Notes: a model not told the origin generated them from the sequence alone. DNA of 16,071 nt from Chloroflexi bacterium RBG_16_57_11 (GCA_001795165.1 MGNS01000105.1:5299-21369), one strand, 5' to 3'; positions 1 to 7,388 are shown, counted from the stretch's first letter. Made by a program: numbers and translations.

Positions 1-278
1 AGCCGCTCGGCCAGCCAGGTAGCGGTGCCCCCTACGCCGCATCCCAGGTCGAGCAAACGCGCGGGGGTATGCAAGTGCAAAGATGGCTGAACGGCGCTGG
101 AGACAAGCTGGTTGAGATACACAAAGGCCTGGTCGGTCGTTTTCACCTCCGGCGCCCAGATCTGGCGGTGGATGGCGCCAGTCTCTCCGCTGCCACCCAA
201 ACGCAGGAAGCGCCGGGTGTTGGCGTCATAGTACGAAGCAACCTGATCGGCAGCCTTGGGCGTTTGGAGGCGGCTCAT
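1..278 (-). CDS. SAM-dependent class I methyltransferase, N-terminal part (cut by window edge)
   Basis: About 92 N-terminal residues are visible; the rest lies beyond the left edge. The last visible stretch, LLDLGCGVGGTATWLAER, is a textbook motif I of class I methyltransferases (hydrophobic beta strand, acidic residue, GxGxG-type loop) that binds S-adenosylmethionine. The N-terminus (DQVASYYDANTRRFLRLGG) resembles small-molecule C- or O-methyltransferases, but the substrate cannot be read from this part. The start ATG overlaps the stop codon of the upstream dehydrogenase gene by four bases (ATGA), so the two are probably translationally coupled and act in the same pathway. The methyltransferase fold is well supported; the substrate is unknown. 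Confidence 0.85.
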   Translation of the reverse strand, partial: MSRLQTPKAADQVASYYDANTRRFLRLGGSGETGAIHRQIWAPEVKTTDQAFVYLNQLVSSAVQPSLHLHTPARLLDLGCGVGGTATWLAER

Positions 279-1309
279 GGGTAAGTCAGTACGACCTGGA
301 TAGACTGGTCGGGGTGTTGTTCGATCCATTGATACGCCTGGGCAGCCTCCTGCAAAGCGAAGCGGTGGGTGATCCAGCGAGCGGGTCCCACCCGAGGCAG
401 CATCTCCCAGGCGACTTCGAAACGGCGCCTCTTACTCCAGCGCCCGGTCAGCTCCGGGGCCAGGGTGCTGACCTGGGTGCTGATCAGGCGGATACGGCTG
501 CGATGGAAGCGCCCGCCCAAATCCAGGCTGAGGCGCTTCTGCCCATACCATGAGCCAATCAGCACTCGCCCGTCAAAGCCGGTGATGGCAATCGCCTGGT
601 CCAGTGCGGTGGGCGAACCGGTCAGCTCATAACACAGATCGGCGCCTTCCGGCAACAGCAAGTGGAGCTGGTCCTGAGCTCCTGTGTCGTCCGGGTCCAG
701 ACTGGCGTGTGCTCCCAGCTCCAGCGAAGCCTGACGGCGCAGGGCATAACGGTCCAGGGTGACGAGACGCTCCAGCGGAAATTGCGCCAACAGCGCCGTG
801 GTGAGCAGCCCGACAATACCTTGCCCGAGCACCACCCCGCGCTCGCCGATGAGGGGTTTACCATCCAGGATAAAGTTGACCGCCGTTTCCATGTTCGGTA
901 AAAAGACGGCGGTTTCGGGCGACATATCCTCCGGCAGCGGGATCAGGCTGGTGACCGGGGCAATGAAATGACTTTCGTGAGGGTTGAAGGCGAAAACCGT
1001 CCGCCCCAGCCAGGCCGGCTCCACCGCTGGGCCAAGAGCGATCACCTGCCCGACCGCCGAATAGCCGTATTTGAGGGGGTAGTCGAAATGCCCCCTCAGG
1101 CTGGCGATGTTCTCGTCGATCGCCAGCTCACCAGGAAACAACCCCTGATAGACCAGATGCTCGGTCCCCGGGCTGATGGCGGAAAGCATGGTTTGCACCA
1201 CTGCATCGCCCGGGCCAGGCTCGGACAAGGTTTCCTCACGGATTTCGATGGACCTGGGTGCGGTGAAATAGACCGAGCGGCGTGTGATCACGCCCAGGAG
1301 TATAATCAA
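275..1309 (-). CDS. MDR-superfamily dehydrogenase (BchC-like, 'zinc-binding alcohol dehydrogenase' family)
   Basis: Medium-chain dehydrogenase/reductase of about 344 residues. The N-terminal half carries the family phrase SAISPGTE and a GYSAVGQV strand. The nucleotide-binding half has VVLGQGIVGLL, a GxGxxG Rossmann fingerprint. The Cys/His ligands of classical zinc alcohol dehydrogenases are absent, as in the BchC-like subgroup, so a zinc-independent NAD(P)-linked oxidation or reduction is likely; the substrate is unknown. The reading frame is open back to a TTG at 1360, but homologous sequence seems to begin around RRSVYFTAPRSIEI. I chose the TTG at 1309, which has a GGGGGG run five bases upstream; GTG at 1291 is the main alternative. 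The region ahead of it contains a 10-base tandem repeat and looks like leader. The gene lies between the RibD-type reductase and the methyltransferase. Confidence 0.85.
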   Translation of the reverse strand: MIILLGVITRRSVYFTAPRSIEIREETLSEPGPGDAVVQTMLSAISPGTEHLVYQGLFPGELAIDENIASLRGHFDYPLKYGYSAVGQVIALGPAVEPAWLGRTVFAFNPHESHFIAPVTSLIPLPEDMSPETAVFLPNMETAVNFILDGKPLIGERGVVLGQGIVGLLTTALLAQFPLERLVTLDRYALRRQASLELGAHASLDPDDTGAQDQLHLLLPEGADLCYELTGSPTALDQAIAITGFDGRVLIGSWYGQKRLSLDLGGRFHRSRIRLISTQVSTLAPELTGRWSKRRRFEVAWEMLPRVGPARWITHRFALQEAAQAYQWIEQHPDQSIQVVLTYP

Positions 1310-1320
1310 AAAAGACCCCC

Positions 1321-1340
1321 CAGCATAGGGCAGCATAGGG
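1321..1340. repeat. Perfect 10-bp tandem duplication
   Basis: The unit CAGCATAGGG occurs twice in a row, immediately upstream of the likely dehydrogenase start and just downstream of the RibD-type stop. A 10-base unit does not preserve a reading frame, which argues that this short stretch is leader and not part of the dehydrogenase. Confidence 0.8.
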
Positions 1341-1356
1341 GGAGAGATTGCGCCGG

Positions 1357-2046
1357 TCAACGCAGGCGGCCAAAGATCACAAGATCCTCGCCTAATTTCT
1401 TGCTATATGGGTCCTTCAACATGAGTGGCGCAGGCAGAGCCTCCTCGATGGCAGGCAGACCGCCTGTCAAAACTGGAGCGATGGTGATGGAAACCCAGTC
1501 CGCCAACCCTTGCAGAAGGAAACTGGTGATTACCTGTGCGCCGCCCTCGACCATCATGCTGCTCAGGCCGTTTTCGGCCAATTTTTCAAGCAGCGCCACC
1601 AGTGATACACGACGATTCTCGTCGGCTGGCAAGACCAAGAGCCGGGCGCCAGCCCTTTCCAAGACCGATTTCCGCCCAAGGTCGGCCGCGGAAGTAGTCG
1701 CAATCCACACCGGTCGTCTATCTTGCTGCACCAGCCTGGATTGCAAGGGGATGCGCAAACAACTGTCGAGGACCACCGGCTGCGGGTTCTCGCCAGTACC
1801 ATGGCGCACGGTAAGCTGCGGATCATCGGCGATCACCGTGCCCACGCCGACCAGGATGGCATCATGACCGGCGCGCAAGCGGTGCGTCAGGCGGCTGGAT
1901 TGAGGGCCGCTGAATGGAGTGGGTTTACCGCGCTGGGCCGTCAGGCAGCCATCCAGGCTCTGGGCAAAGCACAGGCTGACCAACGGTCGCCCGGTTTCCA
2001 GGCGGTGCTGATCAGCCTGTGACAGCCATTCTTCAAAGCTCGGCAT
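1357..2046 (-). CDS. RibD C-terminal-type (DHFR-like) reductase, stand-alone
   Basis: A 229-residue protein made only of the RibD_C / dihydrofolate-reductase-like domain. Visible family marks are RPLVSLCFAQSLDGCLTA near residue 20, the RAGHDAILVGVGTVIADDP block near 60, and SSMMVEGGAQVITSFL near 165. The zinc deaminase domain of bifunctional RibD (HAE and PCxxxxxxxxC motifs) is missing. In riboflavin synthesis this fold reduces the ribose side chain of the pyrimidine made by GTP cyclohydrolase II, using NADPH. A stand-alone reductase of this kind is usual in archaea and fungi, where reduction precedes deamination. The gene overlaps the end of the GTP cyclohydrolase II gene by 14 bases, so the two products probably act in sequence. 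The exact substrate is inferred. Confidence 0.9.
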   Translation of the reverse strand: MPSFEEWLSQADQHRLETGRPLVSLCFAQSLDGCLTAQRGKPTPFSGPQSSRLTHRLRAGHDAILVGVGTVIADDPQLTVRHGTGENPQPVVLDSCLRIPLQSRLVQQDRRPVWIATTSAADLGRKSVLERAGARLLVLPADENRRVSLVALLEKLAENGLSSMMVEGGAQVITSFLLQGLADWVSITIAPVLTGGLPAIEEALPAPLMLKDPYSKKLGEDLVIFGRLR

Positions 2047-2677
2047 TCTCGTTGCGCAGTGCAGGCGCCGGCAGGAAACCCAAGTTGAACATATGGTTCA
2101 TGCGGGTTATTTTGGTGAACAGGTAATTGGCGTTCTCCGCATAGACGGTCGGCTGGACCTGGACGCGCTCGGTCACCGAGATACCCAGATCTTGCAGGGT
2201 ATCGATCTTGAGAGGGTTATTGGTGAGCATGCGCACAGACTGCACCCCTAAATCCTCCAGGATGAGGGCGGCCACCGTGTAATCACGCTCATCGACCTGG
2301 TGCCCCAGGAGCAAGTTGGCTTCGACGGTGTCGTAGCCTTCATCTTGCAGGTTGTAGGCGCGCAGCTTATCCAGCAACCCAATCCCTCGACCCTCTTGCC
2401 GCAAGTAGATCACTACGCCCTCGCCCTGTGCAGCGATCTGCTGCATGGCGAAGCTAAGCTGCTCACCACAGTCACAACGCCGCGAACCGAGCACGTCCCC
2501 GGTGAAACACTCGGAGTGCAAGCGCACCAGCACCTCCGGCTTGCCACGCACATCCCCCAACACGACTGCCAGGTGCTCCTTATCATCGTGGTTGTTGTGG
2601 TAAAGATTAAGATAGAACTCGGCCTCATCGGTCGGGATGCGGGCAGAGACCATCCTTCGCACACTCAAAGATTCCAT
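2033..2677 (-). CDS. ribA: GTP cyclohydrolase II
   Basis: A 214-residue enzyme converting GTP to 2,5-diamino-6-ribosylamino-4(3H)-pyrimidinone 5'-phosphate, formate and pyrophosphate. The zinc ligands are all present as Cys57, Cys68 and Cys70 in HSECFTGDVLGSRRCDCGEQ. The GTP-binding and catalytic stretch YLRQEGRGIGL is at about 91-101, followed by the YDTVEAN block and the LTNNPLK segment. Length and order match the stand-alone RibA family, and there is no fused RibB (DHBP synthase) domain. The ATG at 2677 aligns with the usual family N-terminus and has a GGAG about nine bases upstream. No ribB, ribE or ribH is in this stretch, so this copy may feed a specialised product rather than general riboflavin supply; that last point is inference. 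Confidence 0.95.
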   Translation of the reverse strand: MESLSVRRMVSARIPTDEAEFYLNLYHNNHDDKEHLAVVLGDVRGKPEVLVRLHSECFTGDVLGSRRCDCGEQLSFAMQQIAAQGEGVVIYLRQEGRGIGLLDKLRAYNLQDEGYDTVEANLLLGHQVDERDYTVAALILEDLGVQSVRMLTNNPLKIDTLQDLGISVTERVQVQPTVYAENANYLFTKITRMNHMFNLGFLPAPALRNENAEL

Positions 2678-2707
2678 TGATTTACTCTCCAGCTCCTGGA
2701 AATAGGT

Positions 2708-3055
2708 TTACCGGCGCCCATCGACAACCAGACAAACGATCAGGGCTACCTCAATAACCTTGTCAATGTAGCCAATCGTGATGCGTTGCCCGATAGCCAC
2801 CCAGGCCAAGACGGTGATTGCCGTAAAACCGATCAACACCCAGCGGGTGTATTTCTGATATTGGCGCAGCTGCGGCAAAAACAGCGCAACCAGCAGCGCA
2901 AGATAGCCAATGCCATTCAAGATAAACATCGGTAGCCCCCCAAGGCTGAGAAGAGAAATGCCCAGGGCAAGATGGATAACAGCCGTCGCCACCGTGAGCA
3001 GGATAATGGCAATCTGTAGCGCTCCGAATTGAGAAGCCTTCTTCGTGGTTGTCAT
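2708..3055 (-). CDS. Small integral membrane protein of unknown function
   Basis: About 115 residues, strongly hydrophobic, with roughly four predicted transmembrane segments (around IAIILLTVATAVIHLALG, MFILNGIGYLALLVALFL, WVLIGFTAITVLAWVAIG, and VIEVALIVCLVV). I do not recognise a family and see no catalytic motif. An in-frame ATG nine codons upstream (3082) is possible. I chose the ATG at 3055 because a good ribosome site, AAGGAGG, lies eight bases ahead of it, inside what would otherwise be coding sequence. The gene is 30 bases upstream of ribA and 61 bases downstream of the flippase-like gene, so it is probably in the same transcript. It may help a membrane step of the cluster, but nothing in the sequence proves this. 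Confidence 0.75.
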   Translation of the reverse strand: MTTTKKASQFGALQIAIILLTVATAVIHLALGISLLSLGGLPMFILNGIGYLALLVALFLPQLRQYQKYTRWVLIGFTAITVLAWVAIGQRITIGYIDKVIEVALIVCLVVDGRR

Positions 3056-3116
3056 CGAATCGTCCTCCTTATCATCAATCATATATCTCTTAGATGCTTA
3101 ACCGCTTGAATTGGTT

Positions 3117-4163
3117 TCAATCTCCAGCCTGGGAGGGCAGTGAATGAACCGGCTGGTAGGCCTCACCCGAAGATTTGTCCATCAGACCGGCCCCCCACCA
3201 CAGCCCAATCAAGCCCAGGGCGGTATCGCGCACCCTGATCCACAGGCTGATGGCCAGGCCAATCGCAGGGTTGAATCCCATCGACCCCAGCGCCAGCATC
3301 TGCCCCGCCTCCAGGGCGCCAAGGCCGGCCGGCACGGGGGTCATAAAGGCCAGCCGTGAGACCGTCAGCACGGCGACTGCCTGCCACACGTCAAGTTTCG
3401 CTCCGAGGACCCACAATGCAAGCCAGAACTCAGCCAGCGAGAGCAGCCAGATCAGCGCCGAGGCACCCACGACCCATAAAACTGCCAGGGGTTTCCGGCG
3501 AAACAGGGAATGGAGCTGCCCTTCAGCAGTCTTCGCCACATCCAGGATTGTCCGGACTTTCAGCCGGGCCTTAAGGGTGGCTGGCAGCCGCCCAGAAAGC
3601 CTGGTGACTAACCAGGACAGCGGCGAGCGCCCGCACCACAACAGGACCAGATAAGCCAGCGGCAACGCCAACAGCCCGGCGGCTCCAAAAGTCCCAACAC
3701 CGGACGAAAGGTTGAGTATCAGCTTCTTTTGCAGGATCACCAGGATGCCTACGACCAGAAAGGTGAAATTCGCCAACAGCTCGAACAGCTTATCCAGCGT
3801 CACGGAGGCGACCGCCGTGGCAGCCGGGATGGCGTGGCGGCTGCTGATCGTGTACACCTGGAGCGGCTCACCGCCAAATTGCGTGCCGGGGGTGAAATAG
3901 CTGATCGCAAAAGCTGCCATGCGATAACGGAAGATCGACCAGTAGCCAAGACGGTGACCTTGAGCGCGCAGTGCCAGCCACCAGCGACTGCTGAAGATGA
4001 GCATGGCAAAGGCATTGAAGGCGATCAGACCCACTAAAGCTAACGGATTGATCGAGACAAGCACATCCCGGATATCGTCAAACGGGATGCTGTGCATCAA
4101 CCAGACCAGCAATACCGGCAGCGCCAGCCAGACCAACCAGCGGAGAGATCGCAAGCGTTTCAT
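3117..4163 (-). CDS. Lysylphosphatidylglycerol-synthase transmembrane family (flippase-like) protein
   Basis: A 348-residue polytopic membrane protein of the UPF0104 / LPG_synthase_TM family. Diagnostic segments are the YFTPGTQFGGEPLQVY stretch near residue 80 and the late FMTPVPAGLGALEAGQ stretch near 280. It has about eight hydrophobic helices, starting with LVWLALPVLLVWLM. It lacks the soluble aminoacyl-transfer domain of true MprF, so it is the stand-alone membrane module, often thought to move or bind lipids or lipid-linked sugars. The frame is open to 4523, but that extension overlaps the previous gene and is not protein-like. The ATG at 4163 overlaps the stop of the phosphatidyltransferase gene (ATGA), showing tight coupling. 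The family call is firm; the substrate is unknown. Confidence 0.9.
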   Translation of the reverse strand: MKRLRSLRWLVWLALPVLLVWLMHSIPFDDIRDVLVSINPLALVGLIAFNAFAMLIFSSRWWLALRAQGHRLGYWSIFRYRMAAFAISYFTPGTQFGGEPLQVYTISSRHAIPAATAVASVTLDKLFELLANFTFLVVGILVILQKKLILNLSSGVGTFGAAGLLALPLAYLVLLWCGRSPLSWLVTRLSGRLPATLKARLKVRTILDVAKTAEGQLHSLFRRKPLAVLWVVGASALIWLLSLAEFWLALWVLGAKLDVWQAVAVLTVSRLAFMTPVPAGLGALEAGQMLALGSMGFNPAIGLAISLWIRVRDTALGLIGLWWGAGLMDKSSGEAYQPVHSLPSQAGD

Positions 4164-5371
4164 GTTTGCTGTCCGGTGCTCCGAACCTGTCTTTGACCGA
4201 TGGCATGCTGGACCAGGTAATCTTCCGGAGCCCACAGAGAGAACGCGCCGCTGCCAACATACAGGATCAGGATATAGGTAACACCCAGCCCAATCTGCAT
4301 GGGGGTCAGGGGAGCCAGCAATTGAGCTAAGCCCAGCCCCACCAAAGCCATGACAGAGGCAACGCGTGGCAATATCCCCAGGGCAAGCATCAATACCGAG
4401 AGCACACCAAGCAGCCCAAAGAGGACAAGCGCCAGGGGATTTGCCTGAATGGCAGTAAACCATACACCCAAGAAGCTCAGATTTACCGCCAGGATAGTGA
4501 TGCGCAGCCCGACCGGCAGCCATTGCACGACCCAGGCTTGAAACCCGGTTTTATGCTCCGTGTTGCACCTGAGCACACCGGTGACATATAACCAATCACG
4601 CCCAAAGCCCGCCAGCAAGGGCAAGCCGAACAAAGTCGCCGCGATGTGAATGCCGGGTGGCGGGATGAGCGGCAAGAGCGCCACTGCCAGGAAACCCATT
4701 TGCAGAGCTGCAAAAACCCGGCGATATAAGCTGGGAGGCGCGGGGTAGGTCGGCCTGCCCAGCCGGCGCCGCAACCACTCGCCGGCCAGGAATAAATAAC
4801 GCGCAAAGCCGACCAGCAAGTACCAGGTTGGCGCCTGACCGTAGAGCACTACCAGCAGGCTGGCGGCCAGCACACCCAGACCATCGAAGCTCATTTCTAA
4901 TATTTTTCCAAGCGCGGTGGTGTGGTTGGTGAGGCGGGCGATAAAGCCATCGAAGAAATCGGTGGCATCCGACAGGATGTACAGGACCCCCGGGACCCAG
5001 ATCAGCCAGCCTTCTGGGCGTGGCAGCAAGAGAAAACCCAGCATGCCTGCCACCAGCAGGCCGCGTAGCAACGTCAGGCGATTCCCCCAGCCCAAATCGG
5101 GGAGCAGCTCTGTTTCACTTTCACGGTGGTTGGCGCCCAGATTCTTCCATAGTACGCACAGCAAATACGCAACCACCAGGGACGGGAGAATCAGCCAGCG
5201 TAACGCCAGGTCAGGCTGCCAGGCGACGCTCAATACCACAAAACCGGAAACCAGGAAAGAAAGGCTGAGGGCGGCAATCAGCGCCCACTCGGTGCGCAGA
5301 GCTTGCATAGGTGGTTTGTTCAGGCGCATGATTTGCGTCTTTGGTGGTCGATCGATTAAATCCAGGGCCAT
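4160..5371 (-). CDS. CDP-alcohol phosphatidyltransferase with C-terminal extra membrane domain
   Basis: A 403-residue membrane protein, about twice the usual family length. Residues 90-290 hold the CDP-alcohol phosphatidyltransferase domain: Asp138, Asp141, Gly142, Ala145, Arg146, Gly155 and Asp163 fit the DxxDGxxAR-x8-GxxxDxxxD signature. The third Asp, a metal ligand, is replaced by Glu159. These enzymes join a CDP-linked lipid to an alcohol in the membrane. Residues from about 290 on add several helices ending in a GSGAFSLWAPEDYL-like segment that resembles DoxX-type membrane proteins, so this may be a fusion. The gene appears to be the first of the left operon, preceded by a 234-base intergenic region. 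No clear ribosome site precedes the chosen ATG. An in-frame ATG at codon 15 is an alternative start. Confidence 0.88.
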   Translation of the reverse strand: MALDLIDRPPKTQIMRLNKPPMQALRTEWALIAALSLSFLVSGFVVLSVAWQPDLALRWLILPSLVVAYLLCVLWKNLGANHRESETELLPDLGWGNRLTLLRGLLVAGMLGFLLLPRPEGWLIWVPGVLYILSDATDFFDGFIARLTNHTTALGKILEMSFDGLGVLAASLLVVLYGQAPTWYLLVGFARYLFLAGEWLRRRLGRPTYPAPPSLYRRVFAALQMGFLAVALLPLIPPPGIHIAATLFGLPLLAGFGRDWLYVTGVLRCNTEHKTGFQAWVVQWLPVGLRITILAVNLSFLGVWFTAIQANPLALVLFGLLGVLSVLMLALGILPRVASVMALVGLGLAQLLAPLTPMQIGLGVTYILILYVGSGAFSLWAPEDYLVQHAIGQRQVRSTGQQT

Positions 5372-5394
5372 GATGGGTCAAATTCTACCATAGT

Positions 5395-5430
5395 GGGTTA
5401 TTATTATGATAAATATACGATAAATGACAG
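5395..5430 (-). promoter_or_regulatory. AT-rich candidate promoter of the left operon
   Basis: A run of A/T immediately upstream of the phosphatidyltransferase gene includes CATAAT and TATATT hexamers and two GATAAAT copies (plus strand) separated by four bases. It stands out from GC-rich surroundings and lies where the operon promoter should be. No convincing -35 box could be placed, so this is a location only. Confidence 0.35.
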
Positions 5431-5475
5431 GGTTTGGATTTCGCTTGATTCCCCCTAATATCATACCGGTCCAAT

Positions 5476-5576
5476 TGAGCGGATTGGATCTCGCTCATCG
5501 CCGATGAAGCGCTGAGCGCGCCATGTTACCCCCATTTGAATATACTGGGGGCTGAATGTGCTGGTCTGATCCGCTC
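5476..5576 (-). other. Inverted-repeat-rich intergenic region, possible structured leader or 3' UTR
   Basis: This lies inside the 5372-5605 gap between the ABC permease and the phosphatidyltransferase. It contains an 8-bp pair GAGCGGAT (5477-5484) / ATCCGCTC (5569-5576), which encloses a CCCCCA (5529-5534) / TGGGGG (5546-5551) hairpin, a TCATC/GATGA hairpin (5495-5507) and a GCGC-TGA-GCGC hairpin (5509-5519). An alternative pairing is TGAGCG (5476-5481) with CGCTCA (5492-5497). No known riboswitch consensus was recognised, and no T-tract follows the hairpins. It could be a structured leader of the left operon or the transcript end of the ABC operon. Confidence 0.4.
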
Positions 5577-5605
5577 GATGGAGGGTGTTTTTTCGCTCGC
5601 GGAGC

Positions 5606-6454
5606 CTACAAGTCCCGGTTACCGAAGCGACGAACCGCCAGCGCAAAGGCCAGGAGCATGAATAAAATAGCGTAAAGGATCATCACTCCGCTGGGGTAAG
5701 CGTTGGTCGTAAAAGGCGAAACCCCCAGGGCGGTGACCAGCGGCGATTGAAGCTCGTGAGCGGCGCGCTTCCAGAGCGCTTCGCTGGGCATCATCAGGCT
5801 GGTGATGATCCCGAGGTTGATGGCGATCTGGCTGGCAGATGGATTGGGGAAGAAAGAGCCGATCTGCTCGATCCAGCCGCCGATGAAAGCCACCCCGTAA
5901 AGCCCAAACACCAGAACGCCATTTGCCAGGGTGGACAGGTAAGCGCCGCCCATCAACGACACGCTGAGCAAGACCAGGGCGTTCAGCCAGATCAGCGCCA
6001 GCGCGCTGAGCGGATGAGGCGCGCTATAACCCGAGCGCAGGTATATCAACCCCATCACCCCGCCGCCCATCAGCAGCAGGTACAGGCTGACCATGATGGC
6101 AAAACCCAGCCACTTGCCCAGCACGATCTCCCAGCGCCGGATGGGCTTGGCGACCAGGGTGTGGATGGTGCCCGAGCTAATCTCGCCGGAGAGGGTATCC
6201 ACCGAGGTCAGGACGATCATCATGGCGGTCAGGAAATTTACCACATACATGCCGGCCATCAGCAAGAAGTTGCGAATCTGGTTCAATTCCAGGACCCGCA
6301 TCGAGCCGATTTCTTTCTCCACCTCACGCATGATGAAGTGGAACCCCAGCCCGTAAACCGCCAGGAACAGCAAGCCCAGCAACAGGGCTGCGAGCAGAAT
6401 CTTGCGCCGCGAGGCCTCACGAAAGCTCAAGCGTGCGATCGTCAGGGTGCTCAC
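5606..6454 (-). CDS. ABC-2 type transporter permease
   Basis: A 282-residue membrane protein with about six hydrophobic helices, beginning with a short cytosolic segment (TIARLSFREASRRK) followed by LLAALLLGLLFLAVYGLGF. The pattern fits ABC-2 exporter permeases of the NosY/NatB type. A conserved-looking stretch, DTLSGEISSGTIHTLVAKPI, near residue 85 is typical of this family, which often couples to membrane remodelling or export of small molecules. The start is a GTG at 6454 that overlaps the stop of the ATPase gene (GTGA), so the two are translated together and form one transporter. The cargo cannot be told from the sequence. Confidence 0.92.
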   Translation of the reverse strand: MSTLTIARLSFREASRRKILLAALLLGLLFLAVYGLGFHFIMREVEKEIGSMRVLELNQIRNFLLMAGMYVVNFLTAMMIVLTSVDTLSGEISSGTIHTLVAKPIRRWEIVLGKWLGFAIMVSLYLLLMGGGVMGLIYLRSGYSAPHPLSALALIWLNALVLLSVSLMGGAYLSTLANGVLVFGLYGVAFIGGWIEQIGSFFPNPSASQIAINLGIITSLMMPSEALWKRAAHELQSPLVTALGVSPFTTNAYPSGVMILYAILFMLLAFALAVRRFGNRDL

Positions 6455-7386
6455 AGGCCGCCATCCGTCCCGACAATCTGGATGAACAAGTCTTCCAAGG
6501 AAATGCGCTCAGGGCGCAGGGCGAAGACATCCACACCCTGCTCGACCAGGTAACGGTTGACCTGCGGAAGGTCGGCCTCGCCTTCCAGCGTCAGCGCGAT
6601 GTGCTCGCCATCGAGTCGCACGCTGCGGCTCCAGCGCGAAAGCCCCTGGACGACCTCGGGACGCAGGTTGCGGGCGCGCACTTCCACGCTCAGCTCGCCT
6701 TCCACCAGCGATTGGAGCGGGCTGACGCGAATGACCTGACCATGCTTGATAAAAGCCACCCGGTCGCAGGTGATCTCCACCTCGCTCAAGAGATGTGAGT
6801 TCAAGAAAACCGTGGTGCCATCTCGGCGCAGCTCTCGGATCACATCCCGGACCAGGCGGCGGCCCACCGGATCCAGACCGGAGGTCGGCTCGTCCAGGAT
6901 GACCAGATCCGGCTGATTGAGCAGCGCTTGCGCCAGGCCGATGCGCTGGAGCATGCCCTTGGAATACTCGCGCAGCTTCTTACCCGCGTGGGGCGTCAGG
7001 CTGACCAGGTCGAGCAGGTCGGCGATACGGCGGCGCGCCTGCTGACCGGACATCTTATAAAGCTCCGCATGCAGGGCCAGGAACTCGGTGCCTTTAAGCC
7101 AGTCGTGAAAGCGAAAATGCTCGGGCAAAAAGCCGACCCGGCTGCGCACCAGGGGATCGTTCAATGATCCACCGAGCAGATACGCTTCGCCGCTAGTGGG
7201 GAAGACCAGGTTGAGCAGCATCTTGACCGAGGTGGTCTTCCCGGCGCCGTTTGGGCCGAGGAAGCCGAACACCTCGCCGCGCTCTACACTCAAAGTCAGG
7301 TCGCCAACTGCGACTTTATCGCCAAAGACCTTGCGCAGCGCGCGGGTTTCGATCGCCGGGGATGAAGAGGGTATCATGGCAGACAT
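6451..7386 (-). CDS. ABC transporter ATP-binding protein
   Basis: A 311-residue ATPase. The Walker A motif GPNGAGKTT is at 44-52, the signature is YSKGMLQR at about 141-148 (a common exporter variant of LSGGQ), Walker B with the catalytic Glu is LVILDEPTSGLD at 161-172, and the switch His is in NSHLL. The C-terminal 90 residues (with EVRARNLRPEV and ISLEDLFIQ) match the extension typical of ABC-2 exporters. It powers the permease encoded next. The ATG at 7386 lies only about ten bases beyond an intrinsic terminator. The weak AGG that could serve as ribosome site is inside the terminator's 3' arm, so expression probably depends on read-through or structure opening. A second ATG, three codons in, has no better site. 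Confidence 0.95.
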   Translation of the reverse strand: MSAMIPSSSPAIETRALRKVFGDKVAVGDLTLSVERGEVFGFLGPNGAGKTTSVKMLLNLVFPTSGEAYLLGGSLNDPLVRSRVGFLPEHFRFHDWLKGTEFLALHAELYKMSGQQARRRIADLLDLVSLTPHAGKKLREYSKGMLQRIGLAQALLNQPDLVILDEPTSGLDPVGRRLVRDVIRELRRDGTTVFLNSHLLSEVEITCDRVAFIKHGQVIRVSPLQSLVEGELSVEVRARNLRPEVVQGLSRWSRSVRLDGEHIALTLEGEADLPQVNRYLVEQGVDVFALRPERISLEDLFIQIVGTDGGL

Positions 7387-7388
7387 TC

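Noticed and set aside
968..1867. 299-codon open frame on the plus strand
   Set aside because: It runs antisense to the dehydrogenase and RibD-type genes, whose proteins carry clear family motifs; its own translation is Arg/Pro/Ser-rich with no recognisable motif.
4164..4523. N-terminal extension of the flippase-like gene back to 4523
   Set aside because: It overlaps 360 bases of the phosphatidyltransferase in another frame and is not protein-like; the ATGA overlap at 4160-4163 gives a natural start.
5585..5605. Intrinsic terminator after the ABC permease (GCTC/GAGC hairpin next to six A/T)
   Set aside because: On the transcribed minus strand the run after the hairpin is A, not T, and the stem is only four base pairs.
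5372..5605. FMN or other known riboswitch ahead of the ribA-containing operon
   Set aside because: None of the conserved FMN, THF or preQ1 consensus blocks could be found in the gap on the minus strand.
5747..6553. 268-codon open frame on the plus strand
   Set aside because: Antisense to the ABC permease; Gln/His/Asp-rich composition typical of a shadow of a membrane-protein gene.
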